Source: Actinoplanes oblitus (GTDB lineage: Bacteria > Actinomycetota > Actinomycetes > Mycobacteriales > Micromonosporaceae). From it: 64,000 nt of DNA. The position numbers and the translations under genes were made by a program. A model generated the notes under the pieces. That model ran no database searches and had not been told where the DNA came from. It was given only the letters and a program-made list of their open reading frames with translations. Each line of letters opens with the position of its first letter. Within the stretch, counting starts at the first letter, position 1. This document shows positions 41,206-49,263 of the stretch, one piece after another. The stretch lies in the NCBI RefSeq assembly GCF_030252345.1, contig NZ_CP126980.1, forward strand, positions 3,735,501 through 3,799,500, in the 5' to 3' direction.

Positions 41206-41868
41206 ATGAGTGACGCCTACGCGTACCGGCCGGCCACCGGAGTCGCCGCCCGGGACCGCGGCCGCACCCTGTTCGCCCAGACGATGGGCTATGTCGCGGC
41301 CACCACCGCCCTGTTCGCGCTCGGCGCCTACCTGGGCCGGGACCTGCCGGCGTTCGCCGCGTTCGTCGCCTACCTGGCGTCGTTCGCGGCGCTGATCGCC
41401 ATGCAGTTCACCGTCCGCCGGTCCCGGCCGGCGACGGTGGCGCTGCTCACCGGGTTCGGCCTGCTGATGGGCGTGGCGGTCGCCCCGACGCTGGTCTACT
41501 ACGCCAGCACCGACCCGCAGGCGCTGTGGCAGGCCGGCGCCGCGACGGCGCTGTTCGTGGCCGGCTTCGGCGCGGCCGGTTACGCCACCCGCCGTGACCT
41601 GACCTTCCTGGTCCGGATCTGTTTCTGGGCCCTGCTCGCCCTGATCGTCTTCGGCATCGTGCTGATCTTCGTGAACATCCCGGGCGGCGCCCTGATCTAC
41701 TCGGTGCTCGGCCTGGTGATCTTCGCCGGCTTCATCATGTTCGACTTCCAGCGCCTGCGTCGCTCCACCGACGTCGACGCGGCCCCGCTGCTGGCCGCCT
41801 CGATCTTCCTGGACATCCTCAACGTGTTCCTGTTCTTCCTCCGCATCTTCCGCGGCGGCAACCGCTGA
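41206..41868 (+). CDS. Bax inhibitor-1/YccA family membrane protein
   Basis: 220 residues. Seven hydrophobic helices. The C-terminal signature GFIMFDFQRLRRSTDVDAAP and LDILNVFLFFLRIF matches BI-1/TMBIM proteins, including the Asp of helix 6 and the following Arg. In bacteria they are pH-sensitive ion leak channels or protease-complex partners at the membrane. The downstream spacer has a dispersed element and minisatellites. Confidence 0.9.
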   Translation: MSDAYAYRPATGVAARDRGRTLFAQTMGYVAATTALFALGAYLGRDLPAFAAFVAYLASFAALIAMQFTVRRSRPATVALLTGFGLLMGVAVAPTLVYYASTDPQALWQAGAATALFVAGFGAAGYATRRDLTFLVRICFWALLALIVFGIVLIFVNIPGGALIYSVLGLVIFAGFIMFDFQRLRRSTDVDAAPLLAASIFLDILNVFLFFLRIFRGGNR

Positions 41869-41893
41869 CTCGCGGCTTAAAGATCGAAAACCG

Positions 41894-42035
41894 CTTACGG
41901 TACGACCGGAGCCGTCCCGCCCGGCCTCCACCCCAGTCGTCCCATCCGAGCCTCTGCCGAGTCGTTCCGCTTGGTCTCCGCCCGAGTCGTCCCGCCCGGC
42001 CTCTGCCGAGTCGTTCCGCCCGGTCTCAGCCCGAG
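41894..42035. repeat. Dispersed element followed by 25-bp tandem repeats
   Basis: CTTACGGTACGACCGGAGC opens the block. About five units of 24-25 bp follow, with consensus GAGTCGTCCCGCCCGGCCTC. The units differ at a few positions, so the array is not recent. It fills the left half of a gene-free 470-bp spacer. Confidence 0.65.
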
Positions 42036-42090
42036 CAGTCGACGCTGCCGGCGTTGAACGGTGTGCGGTGTTGCCGGTGGTGACCATTGG

Positions 42091-42240
42091 CGGTGAGCGG
42101 CCTGCGGTGCTGCTGGCTTGAGTGGCCTGTCCTGCTGGCATGGTGACCCGCGGTGCTGCTGGCGTGGTGGCCTGCGGTGCTGCTGGCGTGGTGACCCGCG
42201 GTGCTGCTGGCGTGGTGGCCTGCGGTGCTGCTGGTGGTGC
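42091..42240. repeat. 24-bp minisatellite
   Basis: About six units of 24 bp alternate GTGACCCGCGGTGCTGCTGG and GTGGCCTGCGGTGCTGCTGG followed by CGTG. Both strands are open across it (Thr/Pro/Ala-rich on minus), but no start, ribosome site or domain supports a gene. It lies between the BI-1 protein and the dioxygenase 3' end. Confidence 0.7.
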
Positions 42241-42340
42241 TGGTTGTGCGGTGTTGCCGGCGGCGCGCATCGTGCGGTGCCGCCGGCGTCCGGCCGCCGG
42301 GCGCGTCCCCGAGGTCACCGGCACCCGGTGCGTGCCCGAG

Positions 42341-43291
42341 TCAGGCCGCGGCCCCGGCGGGTTCCCGCTGAGCCCGGAACTCGGTGCCGGAGATCAGCTC
42401 GGAGACGAAGCCGTCTGGGCCGACCGGGCGTTCCCCGATCAGAGTGACGCGGTGCAGGGTGCGCCGCACGTCCAGGTGGTCGAGATCCTCCGGCGCCAGG
42501 TGGGCGGTGGCCCGATTGTCCCAGAAGGCGATGTCGCCCGGACGCCAGCGGAATCGCACGGTGTACGCCGGGCGGGCGATCTGGGCGAACAGCAGGTCCA
42601 GGATCTGCCGGCTCTCGGCCACCGACAGGCCCAGGATCTTGGTGGTGAAGCCCGGGTTGACGAACAGGGCGCGCTCGCCGGTCTCCGGGTGCACGCGCAC
42701 CACCGGGTGCACCGCGACCAGCAGGTTCTTGTTGATCCGGTCCTGGTATCCGGGCAAGCCGCTGGCATCGACGCCGGCCAGGAAGCGGTGCTCGGCGCGT
42801 AGGCCGTCGACGAACTCGCGCAGCGGCTCGGACAGGCCCTCGTACGCGGCGACCAGGTTGCTCCAGGTGGTGTCGCCACCGAAGGCGGGCACCACCTCGG
42901 CGCGCAGGATCGAGGCGGCCGGCGGGTTGACCGCGGCGGTGACGTCGGTGTGCCAGCCGGCGTAGTAGCTGTACTGGCGGCGGCTCTGCTGCTTGCGGTC
43001 GATCCCGTACTGCTCCTCGTACCGGCGCGGATCGATGGTGAGGATCTCCGGCGCGTCCTCCGGGGCGGCGTCCTCGTGCGGGTGGGCGTGGGTGAGGTCG
43101 CCGAACTGCTGGGCGAACGCTATCTGCTGGGCGTGGTCGAGGTGCTGCTCCCGGAAGAAGACGACCTTGTGGATGTGCAGGGCGTCGCGGATCGCGGCGA
43201 CGTCGTCCGCGTCGAGCGGGCTGGACAAGTCGACGCGAGAGATCTCGGCGCCGATCCGCCCGGCCACCCGGTCGATCTTGATGCTGCTCAT
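42341..43291 (-). CDS. TauD/TfdA family Fe(II)/2-oxoglutarate dioxygenase
   Basis: 316 residues from ATG 43291. The iron-binding HxD is in YAGWHTDVTAAVNPPAASIL, the distal His in RTLHRVTLIGERPVG with the Arg that binds 2-oxoglutarate, and the N-terminus IGAEISRVDLSSPLDADDVA is characteristic. GDIAFWDNRATAHLA is also conserved. Hydroxylates sulfonates or aryloxy acids to release sulfite or phenol; substrate not assignable. Monocistronic, with a good promoter at 43322-43350. Confidence 0.9.
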   Translation of the reverse strand: MSSIKIDRVAGRIGAEISRVDLSSPLDADDVAAIRDALHIHKVVFFREQHLDHAQQIAFAQQFGDLTHAHPHEDAAPEDAPEILTIDPRRYEEQYGIDRKQQSRRQYSYYAGWHTDVTAAVNPPAASILRAEVVPAFGGDTTWSNLVAAYEGLSEPLREFVDGLRAEHRFLAGVDASGLPGYQDRINKNLLVAVHPVVRVHPETGERALFVNPGFTTKILGLSVAESRQILDLLFAQIARPAYTVRFRWRPGDIAFWDNRATAHLAPEDLDHLDVRRTLHRVTLIGERPVGPDGFVSELISGTEFRAQREPAGAAA

Positions 43292-43321
43292 GAGCGTTTC
43301 CCTTCGTCTGGCGTGCCTCCG

Positions 43322-43350
43322 ATCAAATACCCGCTTTTCCTATATGTCAA
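43322..43350 (-). promoter_or_regulatory. Promoter of the TauD-like gene
   Basis: On the minus strand TTGACA (43350-43345) and TTTGAT (43327-43322) are spaced 17 bp. A TCCTA-N9-TAGGA inverted repeat straddles the -35 box and could be a repressor site. Confidence 0.6.
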
Positions 43351-43569
43351 CTAGGATATTGGGGCCTGTAACCATCTGTCACGAGTCCGTAACGCGTGAC
43401 CCGGGGATGTCTGGTCCGGAGCCGGCCGCGGGCTGGTGCCGTGGCGACCAAGGTGCACAGGTCGGATGACACGCCGTCCGGTCGACGGGTGTTGTATGTG
43501 GGTGTTTCGCGGACGCCGCCAGGCGCGCTCTGGGCCTCGCCTCGCACTCGGCCGGACTCCGAAACACAG

Positions 43570-44130
43570 CTAGGCGGACAGCCCGCGGTCCAGGAAGCCG
43601 ATCATCCACGCGAAGCTCTCGTCGAGCTCGGTGTCCAGCTGGAACCCCCCGGCGGCCTCGAGCACCGCGAAACCGTGGAACAGGCTGCGCAGCATCCGCA
43701 GGGCGTGCACGGTGTCGGCCGGCGGCAGCCGGTATCCCGTCAGCACCGCGGCCAGCGAGTCCAGCACCCGGCCGCCCGCCGCGACCACCGGATCGTCCGG
43801 TGCGTCGGTGTCGAAGCGGATCGTCGTCGCGTACCGCCCCGGATGCCGCACCACGTAACGCCGGATCGTGCGGGCCGCCGCGGCGAGCGCGTCCCGCCCG
43901 GACCGGCCCTGGAGCGCGTCGCGCAGGGCGTCGCCCATCTCGGTGAGTGCCAGGGCCGCGATCCGCCGGTTCAGGTCGGCCTGGCTGCTGATGTGCTTGT
44001 AGAGCGACGGCGCCCGGATGCCGAGCCGCTCGGCGAGCAGGCCCATCGTCACGTTCGCCAGGCCGACCTCGTCGGCCAGGTCGGCGGCGGCGGTCACCAC
44101 CGCGGCCGGGTCGAGGCCCGCCCTAGGCAC
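43570..44130 (-). CDS. TetR family regulator with WHG-type C-terminal domain
   Basis: 186 residues from GTG 44130, overlapping the end of the hydrolase gene by eight bases. HTH: VVTAAADLADEVGLANVTMG and AERLGIRAPSLYKHISSQAD. The C-terminal RMLRSLFHGFAVLEAAGGFQ is the WHG-type segment. Being the second gene of the hydrolase operon, it probably autoregulates through the two palindromes at 44974-45011. Confidence 0.88.
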   Translation of the reverse strand: MPRAGLDPAAVVTAAADLADEVGLANVTMGLLAERLGIRAPSLYKHISSQADLNRRIAALALTEMGDALRDALQGRSGRDALAAAARTIRRYVVRHPGRYATTIRFDTDAPDDPVVAAGGRVLDSLAAVLTGYRLPPADTVHALRMLRSLFHGFAVLEAAGGFQLDTELDESFAWMIGFLDRGLSA

Positions 44131-44956
44131 CGGCGTGCGCCTTGAGGAACGGCAGCAGCAGCTCCACGGTCTCCTCCGGGAACTGGGTGTGCGGGTAGTG
44201 CCCGGCGCCCTCGATCACCTCGACCGTGCCGATCCCGGCCGGCATCGCCGCCACGATCGCCTCGCCCTCGGCGCGCGGGTCGGCCCAGTCCGGGTCGAGC
44301 GAGCCCTCGATGATCAGCGCGGGCACCCGCACGTCGCCCAGCCGCGCCCCCGCGTCGGCCGGGGTGGACTTGCCCATCGCCCGCATCGCACCCATCCGGT
44401 CCGGGTCGGCGAGCATGCCGGCCATGCCCCGCAGCTGCTCGTCCCAGTCGGCCGGCCGGCGACCGGGAACCGCGATGTCCAGGTAACGGTGCCACCAGCT
44501 CACACTGCCCAGGATGCCGGTCAGCAGCAGCCGGGTCATGCCGATCCGGAACCGCTTCACCCGCAGGTCGCCGAGCGCTATCGACTGCTTGCGGGTGAAC
44601 GGCGCCAGCTCCACGATCCCGCTGATCAGCTCGGGCGCCCGGGCCGCCGCGATGGTGGCCGCGCCGCCGGAGATCGAGTGCCCGACCAGCACCGCCGGCC
44701 CGCCGAGGTGCCGGATCAGGGCGATCAGGTCACCGGCGATGTCGGCGCGGGTGTAGGACGGCCACCGCGCGCTCGACTCGCCGGTCCCGCGGATGTCTGT
44801 CGCGACGACCCGGTAACCCGCCGCGACCAGCCGCGGCACGACGAACCGGTAGGCCGCGCGGGTGTCACCCATCCCCTGCGCCAGCACCACCAGCGGCCCG
44901 GAGCCGCTGATCTCGTAGGCGATCGTGCCGCCGTCGACGGTGAGCATCTCGGTCAT
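44123..44956 (-). CDS. Alpha/beta hydrolase
   Basis: 277 residues from ATG 44956; AGGAG is six bases upstream. The nucleophile elbow is VGHSISGGAA, the acid probably lies in IIEGSLDPDWAD and the His in EGAGHYPHTQFPEE. The oxyanion-side LVVLAQGMGDTRAAYR has Q-G-M in place of the usual H-G. No signal peptide. Substrate unknown; induction through the co-transcribed TetR protein suggests detoxification or catabolism of its ligand. Confidence 0.88.
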   Translation of the reverse strand: MTEMLTVDGGTIAYEISGSGPLVVLAQGMGDTRAAYRFVVPRLVAAGYRVVATDIRGTGESSARWPSYTRADIAGDLIALIRHLGGPAVLVGHSISGGAATIAAARAPELISGIVELAPFTRKQSIALGDLRVKRFRIGMTRLLLTGILGSVSWWHRYLDIAVPGRRPADWDEQLRGMAGMLADPDRMGAMRAMGKSTPADAGARLGDVRVPALIIEGSLDPDWADPRAEGEAIVAAMPAGIGTVEVIEGAGHYPHTQFPEETVELLLPFLKAHAGA

Positions 44957-44973
44957 GACAACTCCTGGGGTTT

Positions 44974-45011
44974 GGCTAATGTCGTTAGCCATAAGCTAAT
45001 GCTATTAGCTT
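44974..45011. promoter_or_regulatory. Twin palindromic operators upstream of hydrolase-TetR operon
   Basis: GGCTAA-N5-TTAGCC (44974-44990) and AAGCTAAT-GCT-ATTAGCTT (44993-45011) share the half-site GCTAA. Both lie within 60 bp upstream of the hydrolase start, the expected position for TetR binding. Confidence 0.75.
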
Positions 45012-45464
45012 TAGCCGTCAACCCTCGATGTCCGCGCGCGGTCCGCGCCCGGTTGCGGCCGCCATTTCCCGGTACGGCCACAGCTCCCGGCCGGCGGAGG
45101 ACGTGTGCGCGGGCGACGGCCGCGGCGGGAGCGGCATGAGCGGCGGTCGGGCCGGGAGCGGCTCGGGGCGGCGGCCGCGGCGGTGTGGCGACGGCGGTGA
45201 CGGCGACGGCGGTGACGGCGGAGGTGGCGACGTGGTGACGGCGGAGGTGGTGACGGCGGAGGTGGTGACGGCGGCGGCCGAGGTGGGACCGGCTCGGGCG
45301 ACGGCCTCGGCGGGACCGCTCCGGGCGTACCCCAATCGGGGTGAGAGTGACCGGCGGCGGACCGCGACCGGTCAGCGGGGGAGAGGCGATGCCGGAGGCG
45401 AGCCGGTCACCCGTCCGAGATCGCGCCGGTGCCGGCCGGGCGACGCTTGTGGCAGTGTGGCGCG
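45012..45464. repeat. Gene-free spacer with GGTGACGGCG low-complexity repeats
   Basis: From about 45180 to 45290 the sequence is an imperfect array of GGTGACGGCGGAGGT-like units. Both strands are open (Gly/Asp- or Pro/Ser-rich), but neither reading looks like a protein. No promoter is obvious for the kinase gene at 45465. Confidence 0.6.
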
Positions 45465-46595
45465 ATGGCGCGGCAGGTGCTCGGTGACCGATATGAATTA
45501 CGTTCGCTGTTGGGCCGGGGCGGGATGGCCGAGGTGTGGCACGGTGTCGACCGGCGGCTGGGGCGGGCGGTCGCGGTCAAGGTGATGCGGGCCTCCGGGC
45601 GGCCTGACTCGTCGCTGCCGGCCCGGTTCGATCGGGAGGCGCGGACGGTGGCCGGGCTGTCGCACCCGAACATCGTCCCGGTGCACGACGTCGGTGCCCA
45701 CCACGGCGTGCCCTACCTGGTGATGGAGCTGGTCGACGGGCGCACCCTGGCCGACCTGCTGGACGACGGGCCGCTGCCGGTGGCCGAGGCGGTCCGGATC
45801 GCGATCGAGGTGTGCGCGGCGCTGGAGGCGGCGGCCGAGGCGGGCGTGGTGCACCGCGACCTGAAACCGGCCAACATCCTGATCACCGGCGACGGACGGG
45901 TGAAGGTGTGCGACTTCGGGCTGGCCCGGCGGGCCGGTGCCGCACACGCCGAGCTGACCGGAACCGCACAGATGATCGGTACCTGCGGCTACATGGCGCC
46001 GGAGCAGGTGACGGGCAGTTCCGTCGACGCCCGCACCGACCTGTACGGCCTCGGCTGCGTGCTCTACACGATGCTGACCGGGCAGCCGCCGTTCGTCGGC
46101 GACAGCGCCATGGAGGTCGCCTGGAAACATGTGGAGAGCACCGCGGAGCCGGTCTCGCTGCGCCGGCCGGACCTGCCGGTGGAACTGGACCGGCTCCTGC
46201 GGGCGCTGCTGGCGAAGTATCCGGCGGATCGGCCGGCCGGCCCGGGCGAGGTGCTGGCCGTGCTGCGCGGGCTGGCCGGCGCCCCGCCGATCCCGGCGGC
46301 CGCGCGATCGGCGCGGCGCTGGTTCCGGCCGGCCGCGCTGGGCGTCGCCGCGGTGGTCGCGATCGGCTGTCTCGTCGCCCTGACGCCACCGGACCGGCCC
46401 GGGCGCTCCGAGTCGCCGCCGGTGCCGCGGGCCAGCGGCCCGAGTCCGGCGGTGAGCCAGGCGGCGCCGGCCGTCACCCGGACCGGAGCGGCCCGGATCG
46501 AGCCGACCAGAGCCGGCATCGGGCGCTGCGTGACCCCGGGGCGGGGACGGCCGCCGGGCAACCGGCGCGGCGGCTGCCCGGGAGCCAGGCGTTGA
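45465..46595 (+). CDS. Ser/Thr protein kinase (PknB-like)
   Basis: 376 residues from ATG 45465. Kinase landmarks: LLGRGGMAEVWHG, VAVKVMR (Lys), HRDLKPANIL, VCDFGLARR and YMAPEQVTGSSVDARTDLY. A single membrane helix follows at about 300-318 (FRPAALGVAAVVAIGCLVAL) and a short Pro/Arg-rich outside tail with no PASTA domain. The tail (GRGRPPGNRRGG) looks like a frame change relative to usual kinase ends, so the C-terminus may be altered. The M20 peptidase relic follows directly. Confidence 0.9.
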   Translation: MARQVLGDRYELRSLLGRGGMAEVWHGVDRRLGRAVAVKVMRASGRPDSSLPARFDREARTVAGLSHPNIVPVHDVGAHHGVPYLVMELVDGRTLADLLDDGPLPVAEAVRIAIEVCAALEAAAEAGVVHRDLKPANILITGDGRVKVCDFGLARRAGAAHAELTGTAQMIGTCGYMAPEQVTGSSVDARTDLYGLGCVLYTMLTGQPPFVGDSAMEVAWKHVESTAEPVSLRRPDLPVELDRLLRALLAKYPADRPAGPGEVLAVLRGLAGAPPIPAAARSARRWFRPAALGVAAVVAIGCLVALTPPDRPGRSESPPVPRASGPSPAVSQAAPAVTRTGAARIEPTRAGIGRCVTPGRGRPPGNRRGGCPGARR

Positions 46596-46622
46596 TCGCC
46601 CGGATCCGGGTAGCCGGAGATC

Positions 46623-47010
46623 ATGGGGGATGAGATCAACGAGTACCTGGCCCGGCACACCGGCGACCTGGCCGGCTGGGTGGGTATCCCGTCGGTGGCC
46701 GGGGTGCCCGAGCACGCCCGGGACGTGATCCCGCCGACCGGCGCCCGACGACCTCCCCGCGCTGGCTGTGCTCGCCGAGGCCACGGAGGCCGGTTTCGGC
46801 GTTCCGCCGGGCCGGATGGGCAACGCCGGCAGCGGTCCGGCGGCCCTGCTGGCCGAGCGGCTCGGCGCGCCGCTGCTGTTCTTCGGCACCGGGTTGCCGG
46901 AGGACCGCTGGCACGACAGCGACGAGCGAGCCGGCGTGTCGATGCTGGTGCGCGGTGCCGCCACGCTCGCGCCCTTCTGGCAGCGCCTGGCCGCCTCCGC
47001 CCAGCGCTGA
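46623..47010 (+). pseudogene. M20 dipeptidase remnant
   Basis: ATG 46623 opens INEYLARHTGDLAGWVGIPS and VAGVPEHARD, the N-terminus of M20 dipeptidases. After about 40 codons it changes frame and jumps to the C-terminal end: GRMGNAGSGPAALLAERLGA and LLFFGTGLPEDRWHDSDERA. About 350 residues, including all metal ligands except those near the end, are missing. An internal deletion plus frameshift near 46740 explains it. Confidence 0.8.
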
Positions 47011-47181
47011 CCGCTCACCGTGAGCACGCCCGGCAAGGCGTCCTGGCTGGGCCTTCCGCGGACTTGAGCACATGGCGCGCCATCTCGTCGGCGGGCCAGG
47101 GGCCTGTCGGTCACCGTCGCGGCCGCCACCCGCGGTCCGTGCGTCGGGTAGCCGCGGCCGGAGATGAGCCGCAGCCGCATG

Positions 47182-47320
47182 AGCACCAGCCCGGTTTCTG
47201 GCTGGCTGTGGTGGTGGTCTCCGGGGTGCTGAGACCACCGTGGGCACCAGCCCGGTTTCTGGCTGGTCGTGGTGGTGGTCTCCGGGGTGCTGAGACCACC
47301 GTGGGCACCAGCCCGGTAGC
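47182..47320. repeat. 61-62 bp direct repeat with paired hairpins
   Basis: Units start at 47182, 47244 and 47305 (partial). Each full unit has CCAGCC-N8-GGCTGG and GGTGGTCTC-N9-GAGACCACC stems, so each can fold as two hairpins. The array lies between a peptidase relic and the 3' end of the SDR gene, where it may stop transcription from both sides. Confidence 0.75.
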
Positions 47321-47353
47321 CCGGGCGGTCAGCACGCCGGCGCGCTGACCGGG

Positions 47354-48292
47354 TCAGCGGGACAGGTGGCGGCGGGCGGTGATCGCGCCGGCCAGGGCCA
47401 GGCCGGCGACCGCGGCGCCGGTGGGCGCGGCCCACGGGCGCTTGCGGCCGCCGCGCACCGCCTCGGCGGCGGGAGGGGTCGGCGCGAAGACGTTTCCCTC
47501 GTGCGGCTCGACCGGCTCCCGGGACAGCCCGGCGACGCGCATCAGCGGGCCGACCAGCACGTCGTAGAGAGCGGGCGTCGCCACGAAGCCGAACTGGATG
47601 AGCCGGTTGGCGAGACCGACCGTCATGGTCGCCCGCGGGCGGCGGGCGCACCGCACGATCGCCGCGGCCACCTTCTCCGGCGTGTCGATCGGGGGCGGTG
47701 GGCGCCCGATCCGGCCGGCGAAGTTCGCCGCGTTGCGGTAGATCGGGGTGTCCACGGCGCCCGGCGACACCAGGCAGACCTGGATGCCGGGAGCGTCCCG
47801 GGTCTCCAGCCGCAGCGCCCGGACCAGCGCGCGCAGCCCCCACTTGCTGGTCACATAGGAACTCGTGTACGGCGTGACCACCGTCCCGAGCAGTGACCCG
47901 CCGAAGATCAGGGTCCCGGCCCGCTGACGGCGGAAGTGGGCCAGCGCGACCCGGGCCACGTTCGCCGCGCCGAGCAGGTCGGTGGTCACCACCTGGTCGA
48001 ACACCTCGGCGGGTACGTCCTCGAACCGCCCGTACGCCATCACCGCCGCGGTGTGCACCCAGACGTCGACCCGGCCGAACGCGTCCACCACCGGGGCGAG
48101 TGACTCCGCTCGGGTCACGTCCGCGGGCACCACCCGAACCGGCGCGCCGAACGCCCGGCACTCGGCGGCGACCTCCCGCAGGGCGGGCTCCGACCGGGAC
48201 ACCAGCACCAGGCTCGCCCCGGCCCGCGCGAAGGCGAGCGCACTGGCGCGCCCCACGCCGCTCGACGCCCCGGTGACCACCACGACTTCCAC
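47354..48292 (-). CDS. Short-chain dehydrogenase with C-terminal membrane helix
   Basis: 312 residues from GTG 48292. Rossmann loop VTGASSGVGRASALAFARAG, NAG-equivalent VHTAAVMAYG, catalytic Ser in FGGSLLGT and YxxxK in SSYVTSKWGL. The normal SDR core ends near residue 230. The extra C-terminus has a helix (PTGAAVAGLALAGAITARRH) and would anchor it to the membrane. Substrate unknown, perhaps lipid or retinol-like. Confidence 0.88.
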   Translation of the reverse strand: MEVVVVTGASSGVGRASALAFARAGASLVLVSRSEPALREVAAECRAFGAPVRVVPADVTRAESLAPVVDAFGRVDVWVHTAAVMAYGRFEDVPAEVFDQVVTTDLLGAANVARVALAHFRRQRAGTLIFGGSLLGTVVTPYTSSYVTSKWGLRALVRALRLETRDAPGIQVCLVSPGAVDTPIYRNAANFAGRIGRPPPPIDTPEKVAAAIVRCARRPRATMTVGLANRLIQFGFVATPALYDVLVGPLMRVAGLSREPVEPHEGNVFAPTPPAAEAVRGGRKRPWAAPTGAAVAGLALAGAITARRHLSR

Positions 48293-48385
48293 GGCGACGA
48301 TGTACCCGCCGGCGGGGCGGCCAATCCGGGTGCACGGCGGCGGCCGCGCGCCCGGGCGGGACGCGCGGCCGTACCGTGCTCGGGT

Positions 48386-49051
48386 CTAACTGGCGAGGAA
48401 CGAGCGGACCTGGGCCAGGGTGACCGTGTCGGTCAGGTAGCCGATGTGCGTCTGGCAGGCCACGTAGTTGTTGGTGGCGCCGCTCAGGACGGTGCTGGTG
48501 TACGGGATGATGATCCCGTCGCACGGCGAGTACCACGTGCCGTACCTGGTGCTGCCCGGCGTCTCGTCGCCCGCGCTGAGCGTGTTGATGAACGACGAGC
48601 CGGGATACATCTGCTGGCAGGTGACGTAGGCCAGGCAGGCGCCGGCGTACGTGGTGCCGTGGTTGGCGCCGGCGATCGAGGCCAGGTGCCGGACGTACTG
48701 GGCGCCGCCGAGCTGCTTGAGGTACCAGAGGCTGACCAGGCCGCCCATCGAGTGGTTGACGATGTCGACCTGCGCGGCGCCGGTGCGGGCCCGGACCTGG
48801 TTGACGTAGGTCGCCAGCCCCTGCGCGTTGGTGATGTTGTTGCCGTACGAGTTGTACTCGTACGCGAACAGCTCGCTGCTGGAATAGCCGCCGGCGCGGA
48901 ACACCGCCATCGCGGTGGTCCAGTTCGAGGCGCTACCGGTGTAACCGTGCACGAAGATCACCGGGGTCCCGGGCGCGGCGGCCGCGGGGAGGGCGGGGCT
49001 GAGCGCGAGCGCGGCCAGCAGCGCGGTGATCAGGACGACGAGACGACGCAT
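48386..49051 (-). CDS. Secreted lipase/esterase (actinobacterial EstA type)
   Basis: 221 residues from ATG 49051, with GGAGG just upstream. A signal peptide (MRRLVVLITALLAALALSPA, cleavage after AAAA) precedes an alpha/beta hydrolase core: PVIFVHGYTGSASNW, nucleophile IVNHSMGGLVS, Asp in YSPCDGIIIPYTS and His in QTHIGYL. Several Cys (ACLAYVTCQQ, SPCD, VACQ) fit disulphides of exported lipases. It hydrolyses extracellular acyl esters. Monocistronic. Confidence 0.92.
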   Translation of the reverse strand: MRRLVVLITALLAALALSPALPAAAAPGTPVIFVHGYTGSASNWTTAMAVFRAGGYSSSELFAYEYNSYGNNITNAQGLATYVNQVRARTGAAQVDIVNHSMGGLVSLWYLKQLGGAQYVRHLASIAGANHGTTYAGACLAYVTCQQMYPGSSFINTLSAGDETPGSTRYGTWYSPCDGIIIPYTSTVLSGATNNYVACQTHIGYLTDTVTLAQVRSFLAS

Positions 49052-49263
49052 GAGACCTCCAGGGAAGTTCGGGGTTTCTGCATCCTCAGTGCAAACTTCT
49101 GCCCGCACATCGGTGAAATCGCCGGCTTCGTGCCCGGGACCGCCCTGCTGCGCCGAACCGCCGAACATGCGGAAGGTGCGACTCCGGGATATCGGTTTTT
49201 TCGCAATATTTCCGGTAATGGACCGATGGGTACGGCGAGACGTCCGCGGAGGTGATGGTCCGG

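Noticed and set aside
41155..42324. 389-codon minus-strand frame over the BI-1 gene and minisatellites
   Set aside because: It is antisense to a clear membrane protein gene and its N-terminus is only repeat translation.
45018..45335. 105-codon minus-strand frame of Ser/Pro/Thr repeats
   Set aside because: It is a by-product of GGTGACGGCG low-complexity DNA with no start site or domain.
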